Position numbers and translations under genes: made by a program. 64,000 bases of DNA, taken from positions 206,507 to 270,506 of the forward strand of contig MU385892.1 in the NCBI GenBank assembly GCA_022497145.1. The letters run 5' to 3'. The notes beneath the pieces are model-generated. The model did no database searches. It was not told where the DNA came from and worked only from the letters and a program-made list of their open reading frames with translations. This DNA is from Rostrohypoxylon terebratum (taxonomy: Eukaryota > Ascomycota > Sordariomycetes > Xylariales > Hypoxylaceae). Shown here one piece after another: positions 22,711 to 34,369 of the stretch. Every line of letters begins with the position of its first letter. Position 1 is the stretch's first letter.

Positions 22711-24501
22711 TTAGGTATAGGTTCGTAACATAGAGGTCATCCTCCGAGTCTACAAGCATGCGAAGATGGGTATTAGCTGAGGTTTTCGATATTACAGGTG
22801 ATATCTTCGTCCGACTCACGTTATATAATTCCGATTTAACTTTATACTGCCCTCTGTCGTTTAGTGTAGGGAGGCCCTTTTCGTTTAGGGCAATCTCGCC
22901 TAAGCCTGTTTTGATGAAATCGTATTTGCGGGCTACGATAGCGATCATGATACGCGATTCGAGATTCGCCAGTTCCATCCCAATGCAGCTTCTCGGTCCC
23001 CTTTCAAACGGTCGCCACGCGCTTGAAGGAATATTCTTCGCCGTCTCGCCCAGCCATCGTTCAGGCACCCAGTCATCCGCCGTATCTCCGTAGACGATCG
23101 GGTCCTGCTGGATGATTCTTTGGCACGGGTACATTACGAGTCCATCGACGCAATTCCTCCTGAGTTGACGTGTACACTGAAAAGCCAGTGCCGGGCGCAG
23201 TCATGCGCACAGTACCAGCGGGTGGGTGCAGGCGGAGTGTCTCCTTAATGACAGCATTGATGTAGCGCATCCGTGGGAGAAGATGTTCGCCTTTCTCGGC
23301 GAGCGTAATACATATTGAGCTGGGGTCAGAATTGGACCCCAACACCTCGTCGAGTTCATCGCGCACAGCTTTGAGCGCGCGTGGTGTGCGGCTGAGCTCG
23401 TAGAAAATCCACTGCAATACGCTTGTATTGGTGTCATGCCCGGCGAATAGGAAGCTACGTAATTGATCTGATGTCGATGCCAATAGTTGTGGCGTCAGTG
23501 TCTCCATTTCTTGGAAACTAAGTGCGAGGATACTCCGTGATTGGTTACCATCCGGTTCTTTGAGCTCAGCATATTTACGCCGCACTATATTCTTTATCAG
23601 CAGGTCAATACGTCTAGCCAACCGATGTCGTTTCAGAAAAGCTAGAGGGTCAATCCACCAAGGTAGGTCATTTTTATCATCGTTATATGTTTGAATAAGC
23701 TCCCGGAATATCCGAGCTATTTCGCCTTGTTTCGTGGGGTCCATGTGTTGAGCATGGAGGGGGACTTCCATCACGGCGGCGCCGATAACATCAAAGGTCA
23801 AGTTGGACGCTAGAATTTCTAGAGAAAATTCTTGTTGTGACGCAACGAATTGGTCGAGATGGTTCCAAAATGGTTCCATGCTCTCAAGTATTAGGGGCAA
23901 GAGACTCCATAGATGCTGAGGTGAAAAGCCTGGATTGTATCTTTTGCGGAGATCTTTCCACTCAGTGCCCTGAAAATATCGAGTATCAGATAGGTACATC
24001 AGTAAGCGGAGTTCTACACTCACCTCTTTGGTTAAAATTGACGCAGGTCCCAACAAGGGAAGTAAATTAGCCATGGTGGGCGACTTAGGCGTGCTTACGG
24101 GGAAAGATTTGGAGGACTTGGTTATCTGCTCGGCGATGTCATGGTTGGATATGATGGCCATAGGAGGAATAATAGGCCAAAAGTCCACGAGCATAATAGG
24201 AGGTCGGCCTATAGATGCCCACATCTCTTCGAATATTTGATCTAATTATTGTTAAGGATACTGACTGCAAGTTGTATCATGCTCACGCTTTTCCTGTGAT
24301 TTTTGTCCAGATCATACCTGGGTGACGGTCATGTATCCTGTGACGGATGAACTCGCCGAAGACTTTGAGATGTCCCCATAACAGGTGGTTTGGCAACTGT
24401 GGCATGTGCGCATATTGTCCAAAGCGAGCGTATCTTAACTTGATGTAGAGGTAGGAACCTAGAAGTGTGATAATAGCCGTGAGCAAGAAAAGCGCCAACA
24501 T
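22711..24501 (-). pseudogene. Cytochrome P450 monooxygenase with a frameshift (about 529 aa if intact)
   Basis: Microsomal heme monooxygenase; substrate unknown. Exons 24318-24501, 24024-24241, 22820-23969 and 22711-22749. Introns are 76, 54 and 70 nt; junctions RHP/DQIFEEMW and ILTKE/GTEWKDLRK restore conserved sequence. The start at 24501 (MLALFLLTAIITLLGSYLY) gives the N-terminal membrane anchor; an in-frame ATG at 24666 adds non-P450 residues. I-helix FAGHDTNTS, K-helix ETLRLHP and heme loop FERGPRSCIG are present. Near 23148-23155 the frame breaks: one frame reads TSTQEEL and the other continues VDGLVMYPCQRIIQQDP with no room for an intron. One extra base, or a 2-nt loss, explains it. 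It is therefore a pseudogene or carries a sequencing error. The last small exon is the least certain part; without splicing there the frame runs on to 22577. Confidence 0.78.
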
Positions 24502-25331
24502 TCTATCGTACTTTTTCCGGTTCGAGGGACTAATTTCATACACTTCACGAACATCCAAGATAATCCGTAAGAGAGAGAATGAACCGAGGATTTTAAAAAT
24601 GAAGGAGGCAGGAATATTATGCGTACCTAGTATGTAGGTAGACCACCTGCAGGTCCTTACAAGCATGACCCCTTCAACTCAGCTGCTGATACTGAGACAG
24701 TGGCTTCCATCGTTCGCGGCGCTTCACCCGCCCCCCCGCCGAATCTCAAATACACCACGAGGAAATCAATTGAATCTTGATGGCGTGAAACGCAGAGTAA
24801 AATTTGTTGAGTGATGTTGAATTGCTTTTTTCATAATTCCGAACGCCAATCGCCGAACATCATATCATCGTTTCACAGACGCAAGCGTCCCCCCTATTCA
24901 AAGACCAGTGCCGTTTTAATCCGACGATAGCCGGTATTTTCCGGGTATTTCGTGCTTTAGTAATGTTTTCAGGGGAACAATATAAAATTCTCTCAGCTTT
25001 CTCAGCTGAAGAGCAAGGGAGTATGATCATTATCAAATCATGTACATCGTGCTGTAGGGCTTATTCAAGGACCATTCTCATTACTGATTCATGACGGGAC
25101 ACGGGGTGAATCTTTCGGTCGAATGACCTCCTCAGTATCTAGTCTATATTCGACTACATTCTATTAGTAAAGAGAAGCCAACGAACAATAACTCTCACTA
25201 ACGCGATCACGAGAAATCGAAGACCATCCTCAGCTCATGTGATATATAACTCGGTGTATCATTACGTGTCTTCATTACCTACAAGGTCCTACATACCATA
25301 ATCTCGATTCAATCAAGGAGAGCGGCGTCCC
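24502..25331. other. Gene-free stretch upstream of the P450
   Basis: No gene seen. It contains the P450 5' flank, including an in-frame upstream ATG at 24666 that I consider leader sequence. Confidence 0.4.
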
Positions 25332-25953
25332 TCGTACCGACATCGCATTTGCAGCAAATCAGCTTGCCATGTCGACTACCAAGTAGCCACGCTTGAAAAT
25401 GACCAGTGCGTCAATGCCAAAGGCAAGAATGTCGAATCGGCAATGGAAATCGGCGTACCTACTCTTCCCGGAGACTAGGGTTACGCTGCTGAGCACCGGT
25501 AGACACGAAGCCTCATTTCTGAGGCGCGTGCACTGGAGGCTCTAAGACGCGGCAATGATATCAGCTTCGACTCTAGTAACGGACCCGACTACAAGGGTGC
25601 GCTTAAGGTTGGTGATGAATGGGAAGGCGACAATGGAGCAACATGCTGCTGTCACATACCCGGAGATAGCAACACAAACACTTCTATCAATGATAACATC
25701 CGGTACGCAATACTCGAGGCTGCTCCTCTTTCTTCCCCTTTGATGTAGCTTGCATGGACTTTCTTGAGATAATTGTTGACTTATTCTATTAAATATGCCC
25801 CTCGGGCCCTTCTGGAATTCCTCCACCGGCCTCGATAAGCCCCCTGACCTGCAGCTCGATGAGGAGCTACACCTACGCTATCATAGCAATGGCAAGACTG
25901 GCGGAATTGCGTCATTCAATGGCGACGAGAAGACCACCCTCGGCCGTAGCTAG
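25332..25953 (+). pseudogene. Decayed ORF of unknown family
   Basis: One frame from 25332 to 25748 reads like protein (for example CHVDYQVATLENDQCVNAKG and GALKVGDEWEGDNGATCC) but is broken by TAG at 25476-25478 and 25500-25502. In the next frame, 25795-25953 gives a 52-residue open segment (DEELHLRYHSNGKTGG, ASFNGDEKTTLG). GC content is higher than the surrounding AT-rich DNA. Both internal stops could be CAG changed to TAG, the type of C-to-T change made by RIP. I do not recognise the family. It could also be chance open sequence. Confidence 0.3.
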
Positions 25954-27271
25954 CAGTCTCAACAATGAAGAGATCTGATCTCTTGGACCCTGGCACAGAC
26001 ATATATGTATACAGAAACTGTACAGTTGTTTTATGCATGTATATATCACTTTTCCATCTAGATTTACCTACCTGTCTATATCAAGCGCCATTAAATCGGG
26101 GGAAAATTCCTTGTCAGGGGAGATGGGAATAATGCTCTGGACAACTCCTGCTAGTTGACGACTTATGAGGTGGACGTTTGACTTGGGTTAGGGCCCCTAA
26201 AGACTTGACTGAAGAGCAAGCATTCGTCGGCGTAACACTGCAATACCTTACGACGACATCATAGTCAAGCCGCCTATTCGACGGCTATGAGCCGCATATT
26301 TTCTGCAAATACAGAAAATCTGGAATCCTACGGTCACCTGTTCATGGTTCTCTTTTCCCCACAGAATAACTTTTCATTCTGGAAATCTTTTCTTCTTCCA
26401 CAATCCACAATATCAAGACCTCCACCATCTTTTTCTCAGACCTCTCCTCACAAATTATGCCAGTAAATCATTTCCAAGTTCTGTTTTCCTCTAAAACACA
26501 TGCGAGGCCTGCCTTGAACAGCAGTCAAGTCATTCTTGTTGTGCGTAATTGATCTGGCCGCTCTTCGAAAGATCACCGGAAGTAAGCTGCCTATCTTGTT
26601 AATTTCCAAAGCACACACTCCCTTCAACGTCATCACGGAGGAAGCACCGCATCATCATAATGAATCACGTTAATCTGATGTTAATTTCTAATTAAATTGC
26701 AGGAATACTCTTTATCACTCAATATCCATATTCGTAGCCTAAGGCTCACCCACACTGCAATTGTACGTAACCCAGATGAACATCCCACACTCCCCTTAAC
26801 CTGACTATGCCATGATCCAATTCATCCTCCCCATCAGTAAAAATGAACTTTTATCTGATCTTCATATCAAACAACCTTATTTCTGTTTGCTTTGATCTCA
26901 AACTGACTTGGGAATAAAGCAAGGTTTCTCCTACGAGTCAAGGCCTAGCAATCTCATCATCACCGGGACTCTCAACATAAACCAACATTGGACACCTGAC
27001 CGGACGCATCATCATCGATTCATCTCAACATAAATACAGAAGTCTCATAGCCATCAGTATTTATTTACATACCATAAAAAAAATCCCTAGAAATCCGGTA
27101 TCCTTATCAATTACCTACCAACCTGCATATTTAACCCTCCACCCCACCACCACCACCACCACCACCTCTGCGGCCGTGTCTGCCCAACGCGCAGCCACCA
27201 CACCCTACCAGCATCTTTAAACCTCACCACCACACCACACCCGCCCCGGGTCACGGGCACCCACCGCCCCA
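25954..27271. other. Gene-free stretch with CAC microsatellite
   Basis: No gene seen. A (CAC/ACC)n microsatellite lies at about 27141-27170. The sequence just before 27272 is C-rich and is probably the promoter and 5'UTR of the next gene. Confidence 0.45.
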
Positions 27272-28228
27272 ATGTGCAACCAAACCTACGAATGGTTCTC
27301 ACTCTGCCCCTGCCAAGTGAAATTCGGCCCTCTAGAAGAATGCGCCTCGCCTTCCAAGTGCCACAGCATCTACAAGTCCGTGTACAACAGCTTCAACGAC
27401 CCCTACTGCGCATACCACACGCGCAAGAACGCCGAAGCGACAGGCGCGCGGCGGCGCTTCTTCGCGCGCATGGGGTACCCCTCGCACCTCGTCAAAGAGC
27501 TCGACCTTACGACCCCGATCCTCGGCCGTCTGATCGGGGGCGCGGCGCTCTCGAGCGCGTATGCCGGCTCCGCGGACGATTTCCCCGACAAGTGCAACGC
27601 GACCAACGTCCCGGATGACTCGAGCGACGAGTCGGAGTCGGGGAAACCGCCTGTGAACCAGAAGCCGTGGGATTGGCGCGACGAGGCCGATAAGCAGGAG
27701 TTTGAGGAGCGCAAGGAAGACTTTTGGATCGCGATGGCGACTCCGGCCAAGTCGTACTATGTGCCGAGTATGCGAGCGGCCAAGTCACCCTGGGGTACCG
27801 GACCGATGAAGAAGGGCCCGAAGAAGTCCAAGACCTGGATCCAGTGGAAGAAGTATCAGAAGAAGAAGGCCGAAGCTAAGGCTAAGGATACGGGGGTGGG
27901 CGAGGGGGATAATCAAGGATCGAACGCCTCCGAGTCGGCCTGCAGCGAGGTGAAGGAGTCGTCCGAGCTACTCTCCACTACCGAGCTGGAGATATTCGCG
28001 GATATTCAATTAGCCGAAGAAGAAGACGCGGAGTTCGAGCGACAATTCCAGGAAGAGCGTTCGGGACGCCAGCAGGCCGTGAGTGTGCCGTGGTGGACAT
28101 GGCTCTTCGAGGAAAGTAAAAAGTATTGGACACAACAGGCCGAGATGAATTTCGACGACGAATCTGATGAATTTCCTTTCTACGTTAGGGAGGCGAGTCC
28201 TTCAACCGACCCAAGCATGGCCAACTAA
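27272..28228 (+). CDS. Uncharacterised protein with Cys-rich N-terminus (318 aa)
   Basis: I do not recognise a named domain. Intronless. Residues 1-55 carry regularly spaced Cys and His (MCNQTYEWFSLCPCQV, ECASPSKCHSIY, DPYCAYHTRK), compatible with a small zinc-binding module. No signal peptide is visible, so a cytosolic or nuclear place is likely. The middle contains a Trp-rich stretch (KPWDWRDEADKQEF, DFWIAMATPAK) and then a long Lys-rich segment (about 180-215, KKGPKKSKTWIQWKKYQKKK). The C-terminal third is acidic and ends WWTWLFEESKKYW plus a short tail. GC-rich third codon positions (ctc, gcg, tcg) support that it is a real gene. Confidence 0.75.
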   Translation: MCNQTYEWFSLCPCQVKFGPLEECASPSKCHSIYKSVYNSFNDPYCAYHTRKNAEATGARRRFFARMGYPSHLVKELDLTTPILGRLIGGAALSSAYAGSADDFPDKCNATNVPDDSSDESESGKPPVNQKPWDWRDEADKQEFEERKEDFWIAMATPAKSYYVPSMRAAKSPWGTGPMKKGPKKSKTWIQWKKYQKKKAEAKAKDTGVGEGDNQGSNASESACSEVKESSELLSTTELEIFADIQLAEEEDAEFERQFQEERSGRQQAVSVPWWTWLFEESKKYWTQQAEMNFDDESDEFPFYVREASPSTDPSMAN

Positions 28229-29045
28229 CATCACTACTTAATATGACGATATGAGGCGTCTCGGCATTGGGCCTGCGAGGTGCTTTGTCGCGTGGGCCTT
28301 TCGCGTTTGCTTTTTGCATGGGTTACACTTCTCGCTTATGGGTCGCTTATAGATTATCCTTCAAGGAATCTGGGACGGGAGGCTGGCTCTTCTTTGCAGA
28401 TAAATAGTCACCTAGTCTTTAGCTTTATGATAATAATTCAAGAATAACTTAGGACCTAGGTGCCGCAGAAACCGTGTTCTCATTTTTGACAAGACTCGGC
28501 GGCCGACTCGATTGCAGTCGCTACCGATGTTTCTGTCATCAAGTTTATACTCGATTATCATTCAATGGAAACCCTACCGAGTAGATTAGAGATTGCGACA
28601 CGAACGTTAAGATCGATTTAGTGCAACGAATCATAAGCTTGTGAATAACCTCATTTTTGAATGTTGGTGCAGGAACTCCAATTGTGATTCATAGCGTGAG
28701 TAGTGTGATGATCCCCACTAACAGACCCATATCTATACCAAACTGACCCGTGACCTAACATCTGAGAAAATAAATCGATCCCCAAACAAGAATTCAAACG
28801 AGCACCAGGTATTGAAGATCGCGACATTGAGGCAGCTGCCCTGCCCTTGCCTTTTCTAATACCACCATATCTTCATCGTACACAATCCAGTAGTGGTAAA
28901 AAGTTCAGAAATATAGTTCTATCCCATCCCGCAAATTTAGCCTCAAGTGGGTATTTGAGTCGGCTTAATTCAAAAACCGGAACCGGAACTCCGAATTACG
29001 CCGCGCCAACCTACCAATGGATATTTCCAATGTCCATACCGGTCA
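28229..29045. other. Convergent 3' intergenic region
   Basis: 3' flanks of the Cys-rich gene (+) and the DUF7514 gene (-). The + strand frame at 28847-29368 is largely antisense to the DUF7514 exon and is not counted. Confidence 0.45.
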
Positions 29046-30997
29046 TTACTTCCATGTTGAATCCGGGGGGTATCTCCTTCCACCGACACCGGTTACTGCA
29101 GGACTATAACCTCGATCTTTATATCGCCTTCGGTCTCGTGTCTCCCTCTCATCGGCGGTTAAAACTCTCCTCCCATCCCGATCTAGATCTGAGGAACGGT
29201 CCCTGTCTCTACGATCCCAGCCGTAGTCTCGGGTCCTTCGCTCGGCATCTGTATGGCTACTTGATCTTCTCGGCATCGCCGGTCGCAAATATGCTCGTTC
29301 ATGTCTACTCTTCCTTTCTAATTCTTCTTCTCTCTCTCGTTCCCTCCGACGTTGTTCTTTTTCAATAATTCTATCCCGTATTACTCGTTCGCGTTCTCGT
29401 TCACGTTCACGCCGTGCAGGATACCCGGGTGGAATTCCCGTATCTGATTCGTCACTGGGATACGAGTCACCAGAGCCGCTTCGGCTGAGACGGGAAGAAC
29501 TTTCTCTCCGAAAATGTACGCCCGACTGCACGCTTGGCGGGTGCCTCTTTTCACGAGAGCTGCTGCGGTGGCGATCAGATGACCCCGAAAGGAACGAAGT
29601 GACCTTCTGCCTTATCTCTGCCGGTAGGCTCCTCCTACGAGCGTCATCAGATCGTAGTTCGCTGCGACGGACTCGTATCGGGATTGGCGGCGACACAGGT
29701 GCTGCAGCTGGCATGCGCCGAAATGACGAAGGCGGGACGGGCCCGTGCACTCGGGGTTTAGTGCTAGCGCGGGGCGGCATGTCCGATTCGGAATCCGATG
29801 GGTCAGGGGAATAGGGTTTTGTATGACTGTGACGGCGCGGGCCGGGCGGGCGGCGAGGATCGAGATGGGTCGAGGTTCGGGGGTCCTCCACTTCGGAACG
29901 ATGGACATCTGAATGGCTTCGTCGCCGAGGAGGGCTACCCGGCGAACCACTGCTGCTATTGCTACTGCTCACACGCCGTTGCCCTGGAGCAAAATTCACA
30001 GTAAAAGAGGGGGCGGTGTAATGAGTGCTCGGGACGTGAGCATACGACACTGGCCGTTCTCGCTGGAAGTAATCCATTTCCGGTCTTCTCCGAGGTGAGG
30101 TGCCGGCGCTCGGAGGGTTGCGCACGTGCGAATATGTACTATTAATCCGAGGATCGGACGGAGGTCGGGAAGGAGGACGTTCATCCTTAGGTGTAGCTTC
30201 TTCCCGCAACTTTTTGGCGCAGTCCTTATGCCAAGCGTCTATCTCTGGATCACATTGTGCGGGAAAGGCATCTCTTGGCAGATCAACTGGGAATGGCTTC
30301 CCATCGTCAGGATTTATCAAAGCCCAGTTACGCACGGCGAACTGTATGAATGGCGCATGTTCCTGAGGCTCAAGAAGAATCTGGATTGTCTCCCACCGCA
30401 CAAAACCTCTTAGAGTCAAAGCGGGAATAGAGGGCGGTTCGTACGGATTCGCGGTCGGCTGCAGCGTATGCTCAACTCCTAATGCTTGCCATATGTAAGA
30501 GATAGATTTATGCGGGCACTTTAGGAAGAGTTGATCGTAGTCGCCGCCTACAGCACGATAAAAGGCAGCTAGCTTCTTCGGAGTCAGTTCATGGACATTC
30601 TCTTCCCCGAGATTGGCGATCTGCCGAGTTTGTAGAGGTTAGCGAAGATCCCTTCGTATTTGTGCGGGGGCGTGCAACGAAACCAAATAGAACCTACAAT
30701 GTATAGTCCGATAGCACGAAGTAGCGCATCGAGAACGTAAGTTTGCGACTTGTCCTTATGAAAAAGGTACCCATAAAAATCCTTCACACTCGCTCCCGAT
30801 GACCTCGACTGTGACCGAGGGGATGATTGCGACTGCGATTGTGGCTGCGGCTTTGGTTGTGATTGCGGTGGTGGTTGAGCTTGCTGTTGAGGATAAGGTT
30901 GAGGATGAGGATGAGGATGAGGATGAGGACTAGGTGTCTCTTTAGTTGGTGACGGAACAGCGGTTGGCTCGCTGGGTTCGACTTTGACGCTCGCCAT
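29046..30997 (-). CDS. DUF7514-type domain protein with Arg/Ser/Glu-rich tail (624 aa)
   Basis: Function unknown. Exons 30698-30997 and 29046-30620. The 77-nt intron (GTAGGT, GGCAG) joins LLRAIGLYI to IANLGEENVHELTPKKL. Without it the first exon runs into a short nonsense tail. The N-terminus is low-complexity Pro/Gln/Ser with HPHPHP repeats encoded by a GATGAG microsatellite. The conserved domain (about residues 70-235) includes DFYGYLFHKDKSQTYVLDAL, KLAAFYRAVGGDYD and PALTLRGFVRWETIQILL. It resembles the DUF7514 domain common in filamentous fungi. The remaining 390 residues are disordered and rich in RS, RE and SR runs (RERERERVIRDR). This charge pattern suggests a nuclear or RNA-associated protein, which is inference only. 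Confidence 0.8.
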
Positions 30998-33209
30998 CTC
31001 TCCTTACAAATTCACACAAAACAACCCGAACGAAAAATGACTCGAGGTTAGAAACATTCAACATGAGTAGGATGATAGCACGTTAAACAAAAGACGTAAT
31101 AGATTTCATGGGCGTTCTCGGAAATATGAGCGCAACTATTATGTATTGAATAAATAGGTAAGATTGATCGATCGATAAAGGACAAGTAGATGGATAGAAG
31201 GATAGAAGGATAGAACGGAAGGACAAATAATCTAACGATCCGACGATATTTAAGGGGGCAAATGATGACCGCAGAAACCGCAAATGGGTAATCACAGCAT
31301 CTGCTGCGTTACGAAAATCAGGGCAGGTATAAGAAATACAAACGATTATGGTATGAATACTGTCTATCAGGTACCGGAGAGTGATACTATAAGAGGCGCA
31401 CAAGGGCTGACTAGGTATTCGACCTGTTGGGGCTATTCGCAGCCTTGACGGAGCAAATAATTGGTGAAAATGGACAAATACAAATTCATTTGGAATATAC
31501 TAGGCAGATATGTGTGAATCATAGCGAACACAGCCGTGGCCGTGGTTTCTTGGTAGTAATAGTTGTGGATGGTTGAATGGTTGCATGGTTGGTGGATGTG
31601 ATAGATGTGACGAGATAGGGTGGTAGGTGGTTTTAGGTGGGATGTTTTTTTGTGCCCTGGAAGAAATAAGAAATGTTCCGCATTCGCAATTTGTATTTCG
31701 TTTAGGTTAGGGATTGGCCGGAAGGGATGAGGGATGAATGGGCAATCGCATCCATGACGGTCGGGCAGGTGCTTCCAAGCAGAAATCCCGCTTCTAAGCC
31801 TGTTTAAGCCAATGTGTAAAGATAGAAACAGCCCTGGACCTGCCTGACCTTGCCAGGTGCTCAGGTGCTAAAAGTCTCCAATTCCAATTATCCAAGAACT
31901 GCAAGCAGTTACGACTCCGCGACCTAGCAGGTTTAGAAAAAAAACCCGCAGCCAAATTGCCTGACGACACGTGCTAGCGCGATAGAAGCCTGACGTAACT
32001 AGCAGACGTATAGTGTCTGTAGTGAATCTATAGCGGCTTCTACGAGTAGTAGGTAATCCTTCCTTTCCCATCTTCTTTAATTGTTGGTCCAACTGTTAGC
32101 GCACGAATCTGCCCTACCAAGCCAAGCGATGCGATATACGAGGTAAATATATTTTGTATGAGCATAATACCCCTCGACTATGTTAGTATCCGGGTATCGA
32201 ACGACCCCTTTAACCCTTTCAATTTAATTGTCGCACTTTAATTTTCTTCCTTTTCACCACAAATTGCGACAAGTTGCGACGAGTTGCGACGCGAAGGCAG
32301 CACCGAAAAAAAAGGCAACCGTCTCGAACCAACCACGACATTCCTCGTAAAATTTATTACTCACTCCCTGCAGGCATTTTTTATACCTGCTCATTGACGA
32401 ATGAAACGAGGAAACAAATGTCATCCATTACTTTCACCGGCCAATATTTGATACCCATCCAAATGATTGGTGTGTTATGTGTTATGTGTTTCCGAACCGC
32501 ATCCATGATGGATCCTTCGGTGTATGATCTATCTTCCTTCGTCTTCTGTCTCATTTTGTATACTCTCCGAACTTACCGGTAACCCATGGATCCATCCCAC
32601 GTCTCCCCGGCAGCCCGGTCGAATAATAAGGGAATTACCGTTGCACGATCATCACATCGCCTCTCCCTGCCCTCTGTACCGATGGACCAATTCGTACCGA
32701 CCTTGAAGGCAGTGCAATTCTTTTGTCTAACGTAACACCCTCATGCTCTGCCTCAGGAATTGGTAACCCCGCCATTCCTAGGTAACTTGTCCTTGAGCGG
32801 CTACACTTCGACGTTTTGGGTGACTTAGGACTTCCAAGGTTGGTATCATCGCGTTTCGCTTCGTAGCAACAATGTATCCGGGTCCGTCGGGTTTGTCTAC
32901 CTAGGTAGGTAGTTTTACAGCTGTATTATCTGCCTATCGAATAGCCTATTACCGAGCTAGGTATTCAAATACTACCTACATAGGTAGGTACCTAGGTCCT
33001 AGGACCTAGATAGGTTCTAAGGGTCCCAACACGAAGAGCATCCCTCTGCAATGATGGCGTTTGATACCCTTGGATCCACTAATCATCGACGGCACGGCCC
33101 TCTGCCGTCTCGAGCTAACATCAACGGCAATGTGGCCATGAGACCAACACCGGACCCCAACTCCCGTCCCACCCTAGTGACCGTTCGAGGGCCTCAGATA
33201 CTTCGGCCG
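30998..33209. other. Long gene-free stretch
   Basis: About 2.2 kb with no supported gene. The frames at 31083-31403 (-) and 32274-32582 (+) have no domain or splice support. It includes an imperfect tandem of TTGCGACAAG/GAG (about 32262-32293) and a dense cluster of TACCTAGGTA-like palindromes (about 32897-33018). Confidence 0.45.
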
Positions 33210-33887
33210 CTAGTTCTTTATGTCGGCAGATGATAGCACAAAACCAACAAAAGTCGCCTCCCTGTCATACCCATCTCGAATTTCAGGCTCACTCCATTGT
33301 TTAAACTCCCGGAATCCAGCCTTCTCGAGGACGCGTCGGCTTCCTACATTCGGCCTCTCGATATACGCCACAATCTTCTCCGGCGTCTCTCTAGCCCCAT
33401 CTACCGATTGCACGTCCACCTGCGTCTCAACCTCAGACCGTGGCAGTGTCCACCAATTATCCAACCAAGCCTTGAGGAACTCTGTCGCATAGCCTTGTCC
33501 CCAGTACTCTTTTTTGATTAAGTATCCTATCTCAGGCCAACCGAATATGGATATAGGGCTGGATGTGCTTCCTCCGATCCCGATTATCTCGCCTGTCGAC
33601 ACGAGTGTGATTATGTTGTTATAGTTGTAAGCGTCGTTGGGTGGCATAAAACGATCCATGAACGCCTGAGTTTCTTCCTTGTTGGCGTCGATTTTTCCAG
33701 TGGATGTATACTTCATCACCTCCGGTTGTGTGCGAAGCGCATACATCCCATCAAGGTCATCCTTGGAAAATGGGCGAATGACGAGTCGTTCCGTCCGGAA
33801 TGGTTTCCTCTCTGCATTAGGCGGGAACGGCAAGACTGGTAAGCGTGTTTTGACAGTGATCTTCGGTTGAACAGACATGTTGAACAA
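33210..33887 (-). CDS. GNAT N-acetyltransferase, RimJ/RimL-like (225 aa)
   Basis: Probable acetyl-CoA-dependent N-acetyltransferase; substrate unknown. Single exon. The fold starts FRTERLVIRPFSKDDLDGMYAL (about 30-50), the usual first strand and helix of this group. The acetyl-CoA loop region reads EIGYLIKKEYWGQGYATEFL (about 118-137), where WGQGYATE is the Q/RxxGxG/A-type motif. The end has NVGSRRVLEKAGF (about 180-192), the conserved helix before the last strands. No signal peptide. Length fits a single-domain enzyme. Starts at residue 1 (MFNMSVQ) or at Met4 are equally possible. Confidence 0.87.
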   Translation of the reverse strand: MFNMSVQPKITVKTRLPVLPFPPNAERKPFRTERLVIRPFSKDDLDGMYALRTQPEVMKYTSTGKIDANKEETQAFMDRFMPPNDAYNYNNIITLVSTGEIIGIGGSTSSPISIFGWPEIGYLIKKEYWGQGYATEFLKAWLDNWWTLPRSEVETQVDVQSVDGARETPEKIVAYIERPNVGSRRVLEKAGFREFKQWSEPEIRDGYDREATFVGFVLSSADIKN

Positions 33888-34369
33888 GCAAAAGCCTTCG
33901 CCTCAACTAAGGAAATGATCTGATTCGCTCTCTTGAAAGATATGGGTTATGGAATTGGAAATGAAATTTGAATTTGAACCCCCAGAATATTAAGCCTATT
34001 GAAGATTCGGAATACCCCGGTCCCATATAGTGCGAGATCTTTGTTGACCAGTGACTCACCAACTAGCGATCCTGCAAACGTCCGGAGGCCGATAGAGGAA
34101 GACGTTGCACCCCCATGATAAATACATACATCGTGAAGCATCATGCAGCAAAATCCTCAAGAACGCTCATGTCTTGATTCATTATCAACACCAACCTTTG
34201 CAGTCAAATTCAATTCAATGTGGAGCTTACATGGTATGGAAGTTTACAAGGCCTAAGACTAATAAGTGCTCCAATAATAGAAGGTGGAACGCAAGATTTG
34301 AGAGTCATTCAAGTGGGACTAAAAGCATGAGCTTCGGGTACGCCGCGAATAGGACCTCCACTGACATCA
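33888..34369. other. Intergenic
   Basis: Upstream of the GNAT gene and downstream of the hydrolase gene, both on the minus strand. No gene seen. Confidence 0.4.

Noticed and set aside
22577..22749. Extended P450 C-terminus reading through the last GTGAGT site
   Set aside because: The extra 80 residues are not P450-like; splicing at GTGAGT gives an end of normal length.
22711..24501. Secondary-metabolite gene cluster around the P450
   Set aside because: No polyketide synthase, peptide synthetase or terpene cyclase lies nearby; the glycosyltransferase and MFS gene are separated by housekeeping genes.
27141..27170. CRISPR-like or satellite array
   Set aside because: It is a simple CAC microsatellite; no spaced repeats of array type occur anywhere in the window.
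28847..29368. 173-codon + frame
   Set aside because: Largely antisense to the low-complexity tail of the DUF7514 gene; the sequence shows no domain of its own.
31083..31403. 106-codon minus frame
   Set aside because: Hydrophobic-looking but with no homologous pattern; lies in AT-rich upstream DNA of the DUF7514 gene.
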